Below, one piece after another: positions 1 to 6,522 of a stretch of DNA of 19,908 nucleotides. This DNA comes from an uncultured Collinsella sp. (GTDB taxonomy: Bacteria > Actinomycetota > Coriobacteriia > Coriobacteriales > Coriobacteriaceae), in NCBI GenBank assembly GCA_959605475.1, contig CAUHFS010000042.1, positions 1 to 19,908 of the forward strand, read 5' to 3'. The notes under the pieces are model-generated. The model was given only the letters and a program-made list of their open reading frames with translations. It searched no databases and had not been told where the DNA came from. The stretch's first letter is position 1. Every line of letters starts with the position of its first letter. The position numbers and the translations under genes are program-made.

Positions 1-88
1 GGTTAAGTTTGTCGCGAGTTCCGCACGAACAGGAGAGCACTTAATGTGCTCTCCGTCGTGAGCAGGACTGTAGAGCAGCAAACTTAAC
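1..88. repeat. 88-nt rod-like inverted repeat, possible structured RNA
   Basis: The ends GGTTAAGTTTG (1-11) and CAAACTTAACC (about 78-88) are perfect 11-bp complements. The centre GGAGAGCAC-TTAAT-GTGCTCTCC is a perfect 9-bp hairpin. Between them, CACGA/TCGTG and AGTTCC/GGACT (one bulge) also pair, so the whole segment can fold as one long interrupted rod. No U-tract follows, so it is not a plain intrinsic terminator. It lies upstream of the ABC importer promoter and may belong to a transcript that starts before the window. I do not match it to a riboswitch or small-RNA family that I know. Confidence 0.55.
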
Positions 89-121
89 CCCTGCCCCGGC
101 ACCCGGCGGGCAAGCCCTCCC

Positions 122-178
122 TTGTACTCTATCAAGGTAAAGTGTATGATTCTGGACGTTAGATGACTCACTTTACCT
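122..178 (+). promoter_or_regulatory. Promoter of the amino-acid ABC operon with a flanking inverted repeat
   Basis: A -35 box TTGTAC (122-127) and a -10 box TATGAT (145-150) are separated by 17 bp, which puts the start site near 157. A perfect 10-bp inverted repeat, AGGTAAAGTG (135-144) and CACTTTACCT (169-178), straddles the -10 box and the expected start. One arm lies in the spacer and the other in the initial transcript. That placement suits a repressor operator; a 5'-UTR hairpin is the alternative. Promoter and repeat are seen in the sequence; the regulatory role is inferred. Confidence 0.6.
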
Positions 179-206
179 AACTAAAGTGCTATCAAGGGGG
201 AATACC

Positions 207-1067
207 ATGAACACCGATATGTCTCGTCGTCAGTTTGTTGGTCTAGCCGGCTCGCTCGCCGCGGTGCTTGGCCTTGGTCTTGTCGGTTGCGGCGGTGGTG
301 CTGGCAAGGGCTCCGCTGCTGGCTCTGCCGCGGCCAAGGACGTGAAGGGTGCTGCGGAATCCAAGAAGCTCGTGGTGGGCTTTGACAAGTCCTACCCGCC
401 GTACGGCTTTGTGGGCGACGATGGCGAGTACACCGGCTTTGATCTCGATCTGGCCAAGGCTGTTGCCGATAAGCAGGGCTGGGAGGTCAAATACGAGGCC
501 ATCGACTGGGATGCCAAGGATACGCTGCTCAACTCGGGCGCCATCAACTGCATCTGGAACGGCTTTACCATGGAGGGTCGCGAGGACGACTACACGTTCT
601 CCGAGCCGTACATGCTCAACGAGCAGGTGCTGGTGGTCAAGAAGGATGCGGGCATCAAGAGCTGGGACGACCTTGCCGGCAAGACCGTGATTACCCAGAC
701 CGATTCCGCTGCGCAGGATGTGCTCGAGGGTGACCAGAAGGATCTGGCGGCGACGTTTGCCACGCTCGATACCATCGGTGAGTACAACACGGCCTTTATG
801 CAGCTCGAGAGCGGCGCGGTCGATGCCGTGGCTTGCGACCTTTCGATTGCCCAGTATCAGCTTGCCGCCAAGCCCGATGCCTATACGCAGCTCGACAAGC
901 CACTGTCCAGCGAGCACTACGCCGTCGGCTTTAAGAAGGGCGACACCAAGTCGGCCGACGCCGTGACCGAGTCGCTCAAGGCACTCTATGAGGACGGTAC
1001 GGTCAAGGACCTGTGCGACAAGTATTCAAGCTATGGTCTTTCCTTCGACAACTGGGTGCTCAAATAG
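207..1067 (+). CDS. Amino-acid ABC transporter substrate-binding lipoprotein
   Basis: This 286-aa protein is the extracytoplasmic solute receptor of a polar amino-acid importer (SBP_bac_3 family). The N-terminus has a twin-arginine-like SRRQF motif, a hydrophobic stretch and a lipobox LVGC with Cys28 as the lipidation site. A Gly/Ala/Ser-rich linker follows to about residue 55. The mature domain opens with the typical LVVGFDKSYPPYGF strand and carries GFDLDLAKAVA, NCIWNGFTM and the hinge region expected of the family. I chose ATG 207 over an upstream in-frame GTG (186) because AAGGGGG (194-200) sits at good SD spacing. The permease and ATPase genes follow on the same strand. The amino acid bound cannot be read from the sequence; the cystine/glutamine/arginine group is possible. 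The coexistence of Tat-like arginines and a lipobox suggests Tat export of a lipoprotein, which is inference. Confidence 0.93.
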   Translation: MNTDMSRRQFVGLAGSLAAVLGLGLVGCGGGAGKGSAAGSAAAKDVKGAAESKKLVVGFDKSYPPYGFVGDDGEYTGFDLDLAKAVADKQGWEVKYEAIDWDAKDTLLNSGAINCIWNGFTMEGREDDYTFSEPYMLNEQVLVVKKDAGIKSWDDLAGKTVITQTDSAAQDVLEGDQKDLAATFATLDTIGEYNTAFMQLESGAVDAVACDLSIAQYQLAAKPDAYTQLDKPLSSEHYAVGFKKGDTKSADAVTESLKALYEDGTVKDLCDKYSSYGLSFDNWVLK

Positions 1068-1070
1068 CGG

Positions 1071-1166
1071 CTTTCCCAGGCACCCGATTTTGCCGTTCAA
1101 ACCGTCGCTTGCGTACATTTAGTACGCGGCGCTCCTCTTTCACGGCAAACTCGGGCACCTGGAAAA
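1071..1166. repeat. Foldback element A in the first gap of the ABC operon
   Basis: This roughly 95-bp imperfect palindrome lies between the lipoprotein stop and the permease start. Outer arms around CCCGATTTTGCCGT and ACGGCAAACTCGGG pair with one mismatch, and pairing continues outwards through CAGG/CCTG with a few mismatches. Inside is a core of about 45 nt (about 1097-1141) containing GCGTAC-ATTTA-GTACGC. The core recurs almost unchanged at 1948-1992, while the outer arms do not. As RNA it would form a long hairpin in the operon transcript and could set relative expression of receptor and permease. Origin as a small mobile hairpin is inferred. Confidence 0.65.
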
Positions 1167-1217
1167 CCCGCTTTAGCATTGGGTTCGCTGTTCCGTTACT
1201 GTGAAAGAGAGCTTGGG

Positions 1218-1871
1218 TTGTCTATTCAGGTCATGATGCAGATGCTTGGCCAGGGATTCTTGGTTAGCTTGCAGCTGTTTGTGCTGACGCTGTTGGGGTC
1301 GATTCCGCTGGGAATTCCCGTGGCGTTTATGCGCATGAGCAAAATTGCGCCGCTTCGCTGGATCGCGCGCATCTATATTTCGGTCATGCGCGGCACGCCG
1401 CTTATGCTGCAGATGTTTGCAATCTACTTTGCCCCGTACTACGTGTTTGGCATCTCGCTCACGCCCGATTCCAAATGGACGGCGTGCGTCGTGGCATTCA
1501 TCATCAACTACGCCGGCTATTTTGCCGAGATCTATCGATCGGGCCTGCAGTCCATTCCGCGCGGTCAATATGAGGCCGCCGAGGTGCTGGGCTACTCGCG
1601 CATGCAGACGTTTCTGTATATCGTGATGCCGCAGGTCGCCAAGCGTATTCTGCCGGCGATGGGCAACGAGATCATCACACTGGTCAAGGACACGTCGCTG
1701 GCGTTTGCCATTGGCGTGGGTGAGATGTTCTCGACGGCCAAGGCACTGGTTGCCTCGCAAGTGAGCATGGTGCCGTTTGCGATTGCGGCGCTGATCTACT
1801 GGGTCTTTAACTTTGTGGTCGAGATGCTGCTGGGCGCCGCCGAAAAGAAGCTGGACTATTATCATGACTAG
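1218..1871 (+). CDS. Amino-acid ABC transporter permease
   Basis: This is the membrane-spanning subunit of the importer (HisM/GlnP-type, BPD_transp_1 domain). From TTG 1218 it is 217 aa. Hydrophobic segments cover QGFLVSLQLFVLTLLGSIPL, ACVVAFIINYAGYFAEIY and the C-terminal IAALIYWVFNFVVEMLL. MRGTPLMLQMFAIYF is the typical early motif of the family. EAAEVLGYSRMQTFLYIVMPQ is the EAA loop that docks on the ATPase. The start is uncertain: TTG 1218 has AAAGAGAG six bases upstream, whereas TTG 1179 or ATG 1233/1236 are also in frame and lack a better SD. The gene sits between receptor and ATPase, with a foldback element on each side. Such permeases usually act as homodimers or with a second permease; none is present here, so a homodimer is likely. 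Confidence 0.9.
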   Translation: MSIQVMMQMLGQGFLVSLQLFVLTLLGSIPLGIPVAFMRMSKIAPLRWIARIYISVMRGTPLMLQMFAIYFAPYYVFGISLTPDSKWTACVVAFIINYAGYFAEIYRSGLQSIPRGQYEAAEVLGYSRMQTFLYIVMPQVAKRILPAMGNEIITLVKDTSLAFAIGVGEMFSTAKALVASQVSMVPFAIAALIYWVFNFVVEMLLGAAEKKLDYYHD

Positions 1872-1876
1872 ATCGT

Positions 1877-1900
1877 TCCGCCGTTCTAGCGAACGGCGGA
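1877..1900 (+). repeat. Perfect 10-bp hairpin after the permease gene
   Basis: TCCGCCGTTC (1877-1886), loop TAGC, and GAACGGCGGA (1891-1900) form a perfect stem six bases after the permease stop. No T-run follows, so it should not terminate efficiently. It could protect the upstream message or attenuate read-through into the ATPase gene. The left half, GTTCCGCCGTTCTAG plus NGA, recurs after glmS at 14357-14374 with a single base change. Confidence 0.6.
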
Positions 1901-1915
1901 CTGCTCGACGCTGCG

Positions 1916-2028
1916 CGCGTGCCTGACGGCCAATCTGCTCCTCAAACCGTCGCTTGCGTACAGAAGTACGCGGCGCTCCTCTTTCGAAGCACATTGTCTC
2001 GTCAGCCACACGCTCGCTGACTTCTCAA
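1916..2028. repeat. Foldback element B in the second gap of the ABC operon
   Basis: This copy has the same core as element A (CAAACCGTCGCTTGCGTAC, short loop, AGTACGCGGCGCTCCTC; about 1948-1992). Its outer arms are unrelated to those of A. The left arm with GTGCCTGACGG and CCAATCTGCTCC pairs with the right arm GAAGCACATTGTCTCGTCAG plus CCACACGC, with a handful of mismatches and one bulge. The element lies between the permease stop and the ATPase ribosome binding site. See element A for possible roles. Confidence 0.6.
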
Positions 2029-2044
2029 ACACATGGAGGTTCCC

Positions 2045-2809
2045 GTGTTCGGAACGGTAATGATGATAACGAACGCGCGCAAGGCGTTTGGCGGCAATGA
2101 GGTGCTCAAGGATATCTCACTCGAGGTAAAGCGTGGCGAGGTCGTGGCGATTATCGGGCCTTCGGGTGGCGGTAAGTCCACGCTGCTGCGGTGTGCCACG
2201 CTGCTCGAGACACTCGACGGAGGCTCGCTCTCGTTTGGCGACCTTGCCGTTGCGACGGATGCGGGTTCGGGCGCGGTCTATGCGAAGGGCGATGTGCCCA
2301 AGCAGGCGCGCTCGCGTTTTGGTCTGGTGTTCCAGAACTACAATCTGTTCCCGCACTATACCGTGATGAAAAACATCACCGATGCGCCGATTCGCGTGCT
2401 TAAGCGTCCGCGCGAGCAGGCGGAAGCCCGCGCTCACGAGCTGATTGCACAAATGGGGCTGACGGGCAACGAGAGCAAGGTGCCGTGTGAGCTTTCGGGC
2501 GGTCAGCAGCAGCGCGTGAGTATTGCCCGCGCCCTGGCGCTCGATCCGGAAATCTTATTCTTTGACGAGCCGACCTCGGCGCTCGATCCCGAGCTGACGG
2601 CCGAGGTGCTGCGTGTCATTAAGGACCTGGCGGCGCAGAATATGACGATGGTAATCGTGACCCACGCGATGCAGTTTGCGCGCGATGTTGCCGACCGCGT
2701 GGTCTTTATGGACGGTGGTCGTATTGTCGAGGAAGGTCCTGCCGAGCAGGTCATCGACCATCCTCGCGAGCAGCGTACCCGTGAGTTCTTGAGCCGTATC
2801 GAGGGGTAG
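2045..2809 (+). CDS. Amino-acid ABC transporter ATP-binding protein
   Basis: This 254-aa ATPase (GlnQ/HisP-type) powers the importer. It shows the Walker A motif GPSGGGKST, a Q-loop QNYNLFPHYTV, the signature LSGGQQQR, the Walker B plus D-loop ILFFDEPTSALDPE and the H-loop VTHAM, in the usual order and spacing. An insert around residues 78-90 (ATDAGSGAVYAKGD) between Walker A and the Q-loop lengthens the helical region slightly. I chose GTG 2045 because GGAGG (2036-2040) lies five bases upstream; the in-frame ATG 2033 would leave no room for that SD, and ATG 2060/2063 are less well placed. It is the last gene of the operon and is followed by a terminator. Confidence 0.94.
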   Translation: MFGTVMMITNARKAFGGNEVLKDISLEVKRGEVVAIIGPSGGGKSTLLRCATLLETLDGGSLSFGDLAVATDAGSGAVYAKGDVPKQARSRFGLVFQNYNLFPHYTVMKNITDAPIRVLKRPREQAEARAHELIAQMGLTGNESKVPCELSGGQQQRVSIARALALDPEILFFDEPTSALDPELTAEVLRVIKDLAAQNMTMVIVTHAMQFARDVADRVVFMDGGRIVEEGPAEQVIDHPREQRTREFLSRIEG

Positions 2810-2822
2810 GCTCAGCTATTTA

Positions 2823-2883
2823 CTCAATTATTAATTGAGATGATGCCGCCACAGGTCTTACGGCCTGGGGTGGCATTTTATTT
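2823..2883 (+). terminator. Terminator of the ABC operon, preceded by a palindrome
   Basis: A stem TGCCGCCACAGG / CCTGGGGTGGCA (2844-2875; twelve positions, one G-U and one A-G mismatch) is followed by TTTTATTT, which fits an intrinsic terminator. Just before it, CTCAATTA-T-TAATTGAG (2823-2839) is a perfect AT-rich palindrome of unknown role. Confidence 0.75.
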
Positions 2884-3119
2884 GCATCGACGGGGTCCAA
2901 TAATCGCCTCGCATGCGTTCTCCTTCCTCTCGCCGCCCGTATCCATACGTGCGCCGAAAGGTATGCATGGACAGCCGCCCGTGAGGGTAGGGTGGTGGCA
3001 TAGGACATTTGGAGGGTGAGTCGGCTCGGCTGCCGACCATGCTGCTCCCGGGACGGCACCGACCGCGAACCCTCCCCGTTGGCGTCGCGCCTTGCGCGCG
3101 GCCCTGCAAGGAGGTCATC
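2884..3119 (+). promoter_or_regulatory. Long 5' region of the EF-G-like gene with paired segments
   Basis: These 236 bp hold no convincing gene. I see no clear -35/-10 pair. GGAGGGT (3011-3017) can pair with ACCCTCC (3069-3075), and within it GTCGGC (3020-3025) can pair with GCCGAC (3032-3037). The transcript would therefore have a branched leader before the very strong SD AAGGAGGT at 3109-3116. A regulatory leader is possible but unproven. Confidence 0.3.
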
Positions 3120-5195
3120 ATGGGTGCTCCCAAGACCGGTAACGTAAGGAACGTGGTGCTCGTAGGCCAAGGCGGGGTGGGCAAGACTTCACTCGCCGAG
3201 GCCATGCTCCACCTTTCCGGCAAGACCGCCCGCCTGGGCGGCCACGACGGCACCAAGCCCACGCTCGACTATGACCCTGAAGAGGTCAAGCGTTCATTCT
3301 CCATCTCGACGACCATCGCGCCGATCGACTGGAAGGGCGCCCGCATCAACGTGCTCGATGCCCCGTGCTATCCCGATTTTATCGGCGACGCCTATGCCGC
3401 GATGAGCGTCTGCGAGACGGCTCTGTTTGTTGTCGACGCCGAGGCCGGCCCGCAGCCTACGACGGTTAAGCTCTGGTATGCCGCCGAGGACCTGCGCCTG
3501 GCGCGCGCGGTGTTCGTAAACCGTCTGTCGCGTTCCGAGGCCAGCTTTGCGACCACGATGGACCTGCTGCAGGAGCGCTTTGGTACGCGTCTGGGCGCCG
3601 TGACCCTTCCCTGGGGCGAGGGCGAGGACTTTGACGGCATTATCGACCTGGTGCGCATGAAGGCGCGCCATTGCAACGGCGCTGAAGCCGTTGAGTCGGA
3701 GATCCCCGAGGAGTATCGTGCCCAGGCCGAGGAGGCCCATGACCATCTGTGCGAGTTGGTGGCCGAGGCCGACGACGAACTGATGATGAAATACCTGGAA
3801 GGCGAGGAGACGCTGACGCAGGAAGAGCTCGAGGGCCTGCTGTCGAAGGCGATTGCCGAGCGCATTTTTGTGCCGGTCTTTGCGGGCGATTGCATTAAGG
3901 AGCAGGGCGTCAACTCGCTGATGGACGACATCGCCACGTACTTCCCGGCGCCGACCGACTACGGCGAGATGCCGCTCATCGACGGCGACTCGCTCAAGAT
4001 CTCGAGTGACGATGACCGTCCGGTGGCATTTGTGTTTAAGACCCTGGCCGATCCGCAACAGGGTCGCATCAGCTTTATCAAGGTGCTGACGGGCACGCTT
4101 GAGCCGGGCCTTGAGCTGATCAATGCGCGCACGCGCAAGGGCGAGCGTCTGGCTCACCTGTATGTGATGTGCGGTCGTGACATGACCGAGGTCGGACACG
4201 CGTATGCCGGCGATATCATCGTGGCGCCCAAGCTGGCTGCCGAGACGGGCGATACGCTCTCGATTACCGGTAAGGTCGAGGCTGCGGCGTTTAAGTTCCC
4301 CAACTCGCAGTACCGCATCGCCATTGAGGCCGAGAATCGCGGCGACGAAGAGAAGCTCTACACGTTTATCGAGAAGGCCTGCAAGGCCGATCCGACTATG
4401 AGCATCGACCGCGACGAGGAGACTGGCCAGACCATTATTTCGGCGGTGGGCGAGGCGCAGGTTTCGGTCCTGCTCAATCGTCTTGAGGACCGCACTAAGG
4501 TCGTGGCCAAAAGCGTGCCGATCCGCATTCCGTATCGCGAGACCATCCGCCGCACGGCGAGTGCCCAGGGCCGCCACAAGAAGCAGACTGGCGGTGCCGG
4601 TCAGTATGGCGACTGCTGGCTGCGCGTGGAGCCGCTCATTGGGCCCGACGGCACGAGCGATGGCTATGAGTTTGTGGACGAGGTCGTGGGCGGCCGTATT
4701 CCGCGCTCGCTGATCCCCGCCGTGGACAAGGGCGTCCAGGAGACCATGAAGGACGGTATTATTGCCGGCTACCCGCTCACGGGCATTCGCGTGGCTGTGT
4801 ACGACGGCTCGTATCACAGCGTCGACTCCAACGAGATGGCATTCCGCGCGGCGGCTCGCATCGGCCTGCGCAAGGCATGCGCCGATGCCGACCCGGTGGT
4901 GTTGGAGCCCATCGAGGAAATTACGGTGACGATCCCCGAGAGCTATGCCGGCGCCGTGATGGGCGACATCTCGGCCTCGCGCGGTCGCGTGACGGGTATG
5001 GAGACCGACGAGCGCGGCGATACCGTGGTCATTGCCCAGGCCCCGCTGGCCGAGCTGACGGATTACTCGACGCGCCTGCGCTCTATCACGCGCGGCACGG
5101 GCGACTTTACCATGAAGCCCGCGGGCTATGAGCAGGTGCCCTATGACGTTCAGGCCAAGCTGGTCGAGCGCTATGAGGAGGGCCGCGCCAAGTAG
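3120..5195 (+). CDS. Elongation factor G-like GTPase (EF-G paralogue)
   Basis: The 691-aa product has full EF-G length and domain order: G domain (about 1-280), beta-barrel domain II, domains III and IV, and a C-terminal domain V (ending near FTMKPAGYEQVP). The P-loop GQGGVGKTS starts at residue 16. Other nucleotide motifs differ from canonical EF-G: switch I reads KRSFSISTTIAP, the G3 motif is DAPCYPDF (about residue 80) rather than DTPGHVDF, and G4 is NRLSR (about 134) rather than NKMDR. This is the pattern of the EF-G-like paralogues found beside true fusA in many actinobacteria, so it is probably not the housekeeping translocase. The role may be ribosome-associated; the exact function is unknown. 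ATG 3120 was chosen for its perfect AAGGAGGT SD. It is monocistronic, between two terminators. Confidence 0.88.
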   Translation: MGAPKTGNVRNVVLVGQGGVGKTSLAEAMLHLSGKTARLGGHDGTKPTLDYDPEEVKRSFSISTTIAPIDWKGARINVLDAPCYPDFIGDAYAAMSVCETALFVVDAEAGPQPTTVKLWYAAEDLRLARAVFVNRLSRSEASFATTMDLLQERFGTRLGAVTLPWGEGEDFDGIIDLVRMKARHCNGAEAVESEIPEEYRAQAEEAHDHLCELVAEADDELMMKYLEGEETLTQEELEGLLSKAIAERIFVPVFAGDCIKEQGVNSLMDDIATYFPAPTDYGEMPLIDGDSLKISSDDDRPVAFVFKTLADPQQGRISFIKVLTGTLEPGLELINARTRKGERLAHLYVMCGRDMTEVGHAYAGDIIVAPKLAAETGDTLSITGKVEAAAFKFPNSQYRIAIEAENRGDEEKLYTFIEKACKADPTMSIDRDEETGQTIISAVGEAQVSVLLNRLEDRTKVVAKSVPIRIPYRETIRRTASAQGRHKKQTGGAGQYGDCWLRVEPLIGPDGTSDGYEFVDEVVGGRIPRSLIPAVDKGVQETMKDGIIAGYPLTGIRVAVYDGSYHSVDSNEMAFRAAARIGLRKACADADPVVLEPIEEITVTIPESYAGAVMGDISASRGRVTGMETDERGDTVVIAQAPLAELTDYSTRLRSITRGTGDFTMKPAGYEQVPYDVQAKLVERYEEGRAK

Positions 5196-5230
5196 CGCGT
5201 GGCGTTGCCTGCAACATGCATGCCGGTGCA

Positions 5231-5265
5231 AGGGCCGCTCTGGGCAATCCAGGGCGGCCCTTTTT
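5231..5265 (+). terminator. Intrinsic terminator of the EF-G-like gene
   Basis: AGGGCCGCTCTGG / CCAGGGCGGCCCT forms a 13-bp stem with one G-U pair and loop GCAAT, followed directly by TTTTT. It lies 35 bp after the stop codon. On the minus strand no T-run follows, so it acts mainly on the plus strand. Confidence 0.9.
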
Positions 5266-5272
5266 GATCCCT

Positions 5273-5334
5273 GGGGGACGGAGGAAAACGGATCATTTTA
5301 GGTTTTGGGGCAGCTTGGTCGGCCCTAGTCCCCC
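5273..5334. repeat. Inverted GGGGGAC/GTCCCCC pair at the 3' end of the nuclease gene
   Basis: GGGGGAC (5273-5279) and GTCCCCC (5328-5334) are perfect inverted arms about 50 bp apart. The interior has AAAAC/GTTTT pairing around GGATCATTTTAG. The right arm covers the last codons of the minus-strand nuclease. The GTCCCC foot resembles the GTCCC loops of the other hairpins in this window. It occurs once here, so calling it an interspersed repeat is a guess. Confidence 0.35.
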
Positions 5335-6302
5335 GAGGCCTGATTGCGACCGGTGGCGTAGTCGATCTGCACGTGCGGCTGCAGATTGTAGCAGTACACG
5401 TGGAAGCGCAGGGTCTTGCCGTGGTCCTCGACCGATTGCGCCTCAAGGCGCACGCCGCGGCAGACAAGTTCCTCTTCGTTGTACATGGGCGTGACGCGGT
5501 AGAGCACATGGTTGCCTGTGTCGTGGATGTAGCCGAGGATCTGCTCTTCAAACGGCAGCATGCCCGTTTCGTTGAGATAGCGCGTGCCGGTGAGCAGATT
5601 CTTGCGGTTGGCGTTTTCGCCGCAGAGCGACCAGGCGATAAGGTGGCAGCGGTTGTAGAGGCTCTGACCCGGAATAAAGTCGTAGCGCTGCTGGTGCCAC
5701 CCGGCGGGATGGATACGCGAGATATCGCCGCGCTTGCCCTGACCGAGCGATTCGGGACCCACGCAGGCGAGTGCCTTGCGGGTGCGGCCCAGGCTATCGA
5801 GCTTGGAGAACTTCTTAAAGCAGCCCTCTTTGGTAGCGCGCTCGTATTCGTCGAGCGTGAATGATGGCGTGCCCAACGGGTGCGTGCTGTCGGCGCGAAG
5901 GGCAACGTAGGGGTTGCCGGCGTAGTCGGGAATGCTGCTGAGGTATACGCCGCGCGCGCGGTCGAGATCGGGGTTTTCCACTTCGTCGATGGGGGTGGCG
6001 TTCGAAGAGACATCGCCAGCGGTGCCGGTTGTGGTGGATTCGGAGCCATCGCCGGTGCTTTGGCCGCCTTTGGAATCCGAGGAGCTTGCCGTCCCCGATT
6101 CGAGCCGGGCGACCAGGTCCGCCTCGTCGTCGGTGCGGCTGGGGCTCTCGTTTTGCTTCTCGGCCAGGGCCGCCGCCTGCTCATCGCTTTGCGGCGACAG
6201 CAGCTTGGGTGCCCCGTCGAGCGATCCCGTAAACAGCGCAAATCCCAGCACCACGGCGGTGCCGATGGAAAGTACTTGCTTGTAGGCGGACTTGCGTGAC
6301 AT
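5325..6302 (-). CDS. Secreted or membrane-anchored DNA/RNA non-specific endonuclease
   Basis: This 325-aa protein cleaves nucleic acids non-specifically and belongs to the Endonuclease_NS_2 (DNA-entry nuclease-like) group. Residues 1-30 form a basic start plus one hydrophobic segment (VLSIGTAVVLGFALF), a signal peptide or anchor, so the enzyme acts outside the membrane. A low-complexity Ser/Thr/Gly/Glu linker runs to about residue 105. The nuclease domain has the metal-dependent motif YNRCHLIAWSL, where His is the general base, followed by GENANRKNLLTGTRYLN with the metal-binding Asn, and GNHVLYRVTP. NRCH in place of DRGH is, to my knowledge, normal for this subfamily and not a defect. ATG 6302 has AGGAG four bases upstream. 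The gene is alone on its strand. Roles in nutrient scavenging, DNA uptake or biofilm DNA turnover are all possible. Confidence 0.9.
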   Translation of the reverse strand: MSRKSAYKQVLSIGTAVVLGFALFTGSLDGAPKLLSPQSDEQAAALAEKQNESPSRTDDEADLVARLESGTASSSDSKGGQSTGDGSESTTTGTAGDVSSNATPIDEVENPDLDRARGVYLSSIPDYAGNPYVALRADSTHPLGTPSFTLDEYERATKEGCFKKFSKLDSLGRTRKALACVGPESLGQGKRGDISRIHPAGWHQQRYDFIPGQSLYNRCHLIAWSLCGENANRKNLLTGTRYLNETGMLPFEEQILGYIHDTGNHVLYRVTPMYNEEELVCRGVRLEAQSVEDHGKTLRFHVYCYNLQPHVQIDYATGRNQASGD

Positions 6303-6360
6303 GGGGCTCCTGGGTAATCGGTTGCGAATCTACCAGTCTAGCAGGAGACGCCGCAGGTCG

Positions 6361-6410
6361 TTTCCCCAGATAAAACCTGCCAAAATAAACCTGTCCCTTT
6401 TTGGCAGGTT
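6361..6410 (+). repeat. R1 hairpin repeat, copy 1
   Basis: This is the reference copy of a 50-bp element: TTTNCCCAGATA, then arm AACCTGCCAAAA, loop TAAACCTGTCCCT, and arm TTTTGGCAGGTT. It is a perfect 12-bp stem. It lies in the divergent gap between the nuclease and the first HAD gene, two bases before the start of the duplicated 799-bp segment. Confidence 0.85.
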
Positions 6411-6412
6411 AC

Positions 6413-6522
6413 GTCATAAGGCTTCTGTCTATGTAACGAAAGTACAATATGATATATACGTTATATACAAGGTTGTGACGTGCAGTAGATTTGCGGCAAC
6501 GCAAGCCGATGAAGGGGCCGAT
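6413..6522 (+). promoter_or_regulatory. Conserved upstream region of HAD gene copy 1
   Basis: These 110 bp match 10308-10417 upstream of the second HAD gene without a gap. The best conserved block has TACAAT (6443-6448), a likely -10 box with no clear -35, and a palindrome TATATA-CGT-TATATA (6453-6467) that is identical in both copies. The palindrome overlaps the expected start of transcription and is a candidate operator. SD AAGGGG lies at 6512-6517. Confidence 0.5.

Noticed and set aside
1..88. Integron attC site
   Set aside because: The end sequences are in the wrong orientation for attC core sites, and there is no integrase or cassette structure.
186..206. GTG 186 as start of the lipoprotein gene
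   Set aside because: It would place the SD AAGGGGG inside the coding region and add residues before a complete signal sequence.
2884..3119. Small gene on the minus strand in the EF-G-like leader
   Set aside because: Frames there have no SD and low-quality composition; the region is better explained as a leader.
3294..5231. Long minus-strand open frame (about 645 codons) opposite the EF-G-like gene
   Set aside because: Composition is His/Arg/Ala-rich in the manner of antisense GC3 artefacts, with no recognisable domain or SD.
5325..6302. Nuclease with a defective DRGH motif
   Set aside because: NRCH with the following GENANRKNLLTG is the regular form of the DNA-entry nuclease-like subfamily, so the enzyme is likely active.
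6361..6410. R1 repeats as ordinary terminators
   Set aside because: Copies 1 and 4 lie in divergent gaps where no transcript should end, and the T-rich side faces away from some adjacent gene ends. Termination may be a side effect at copies 3 and 5 only.
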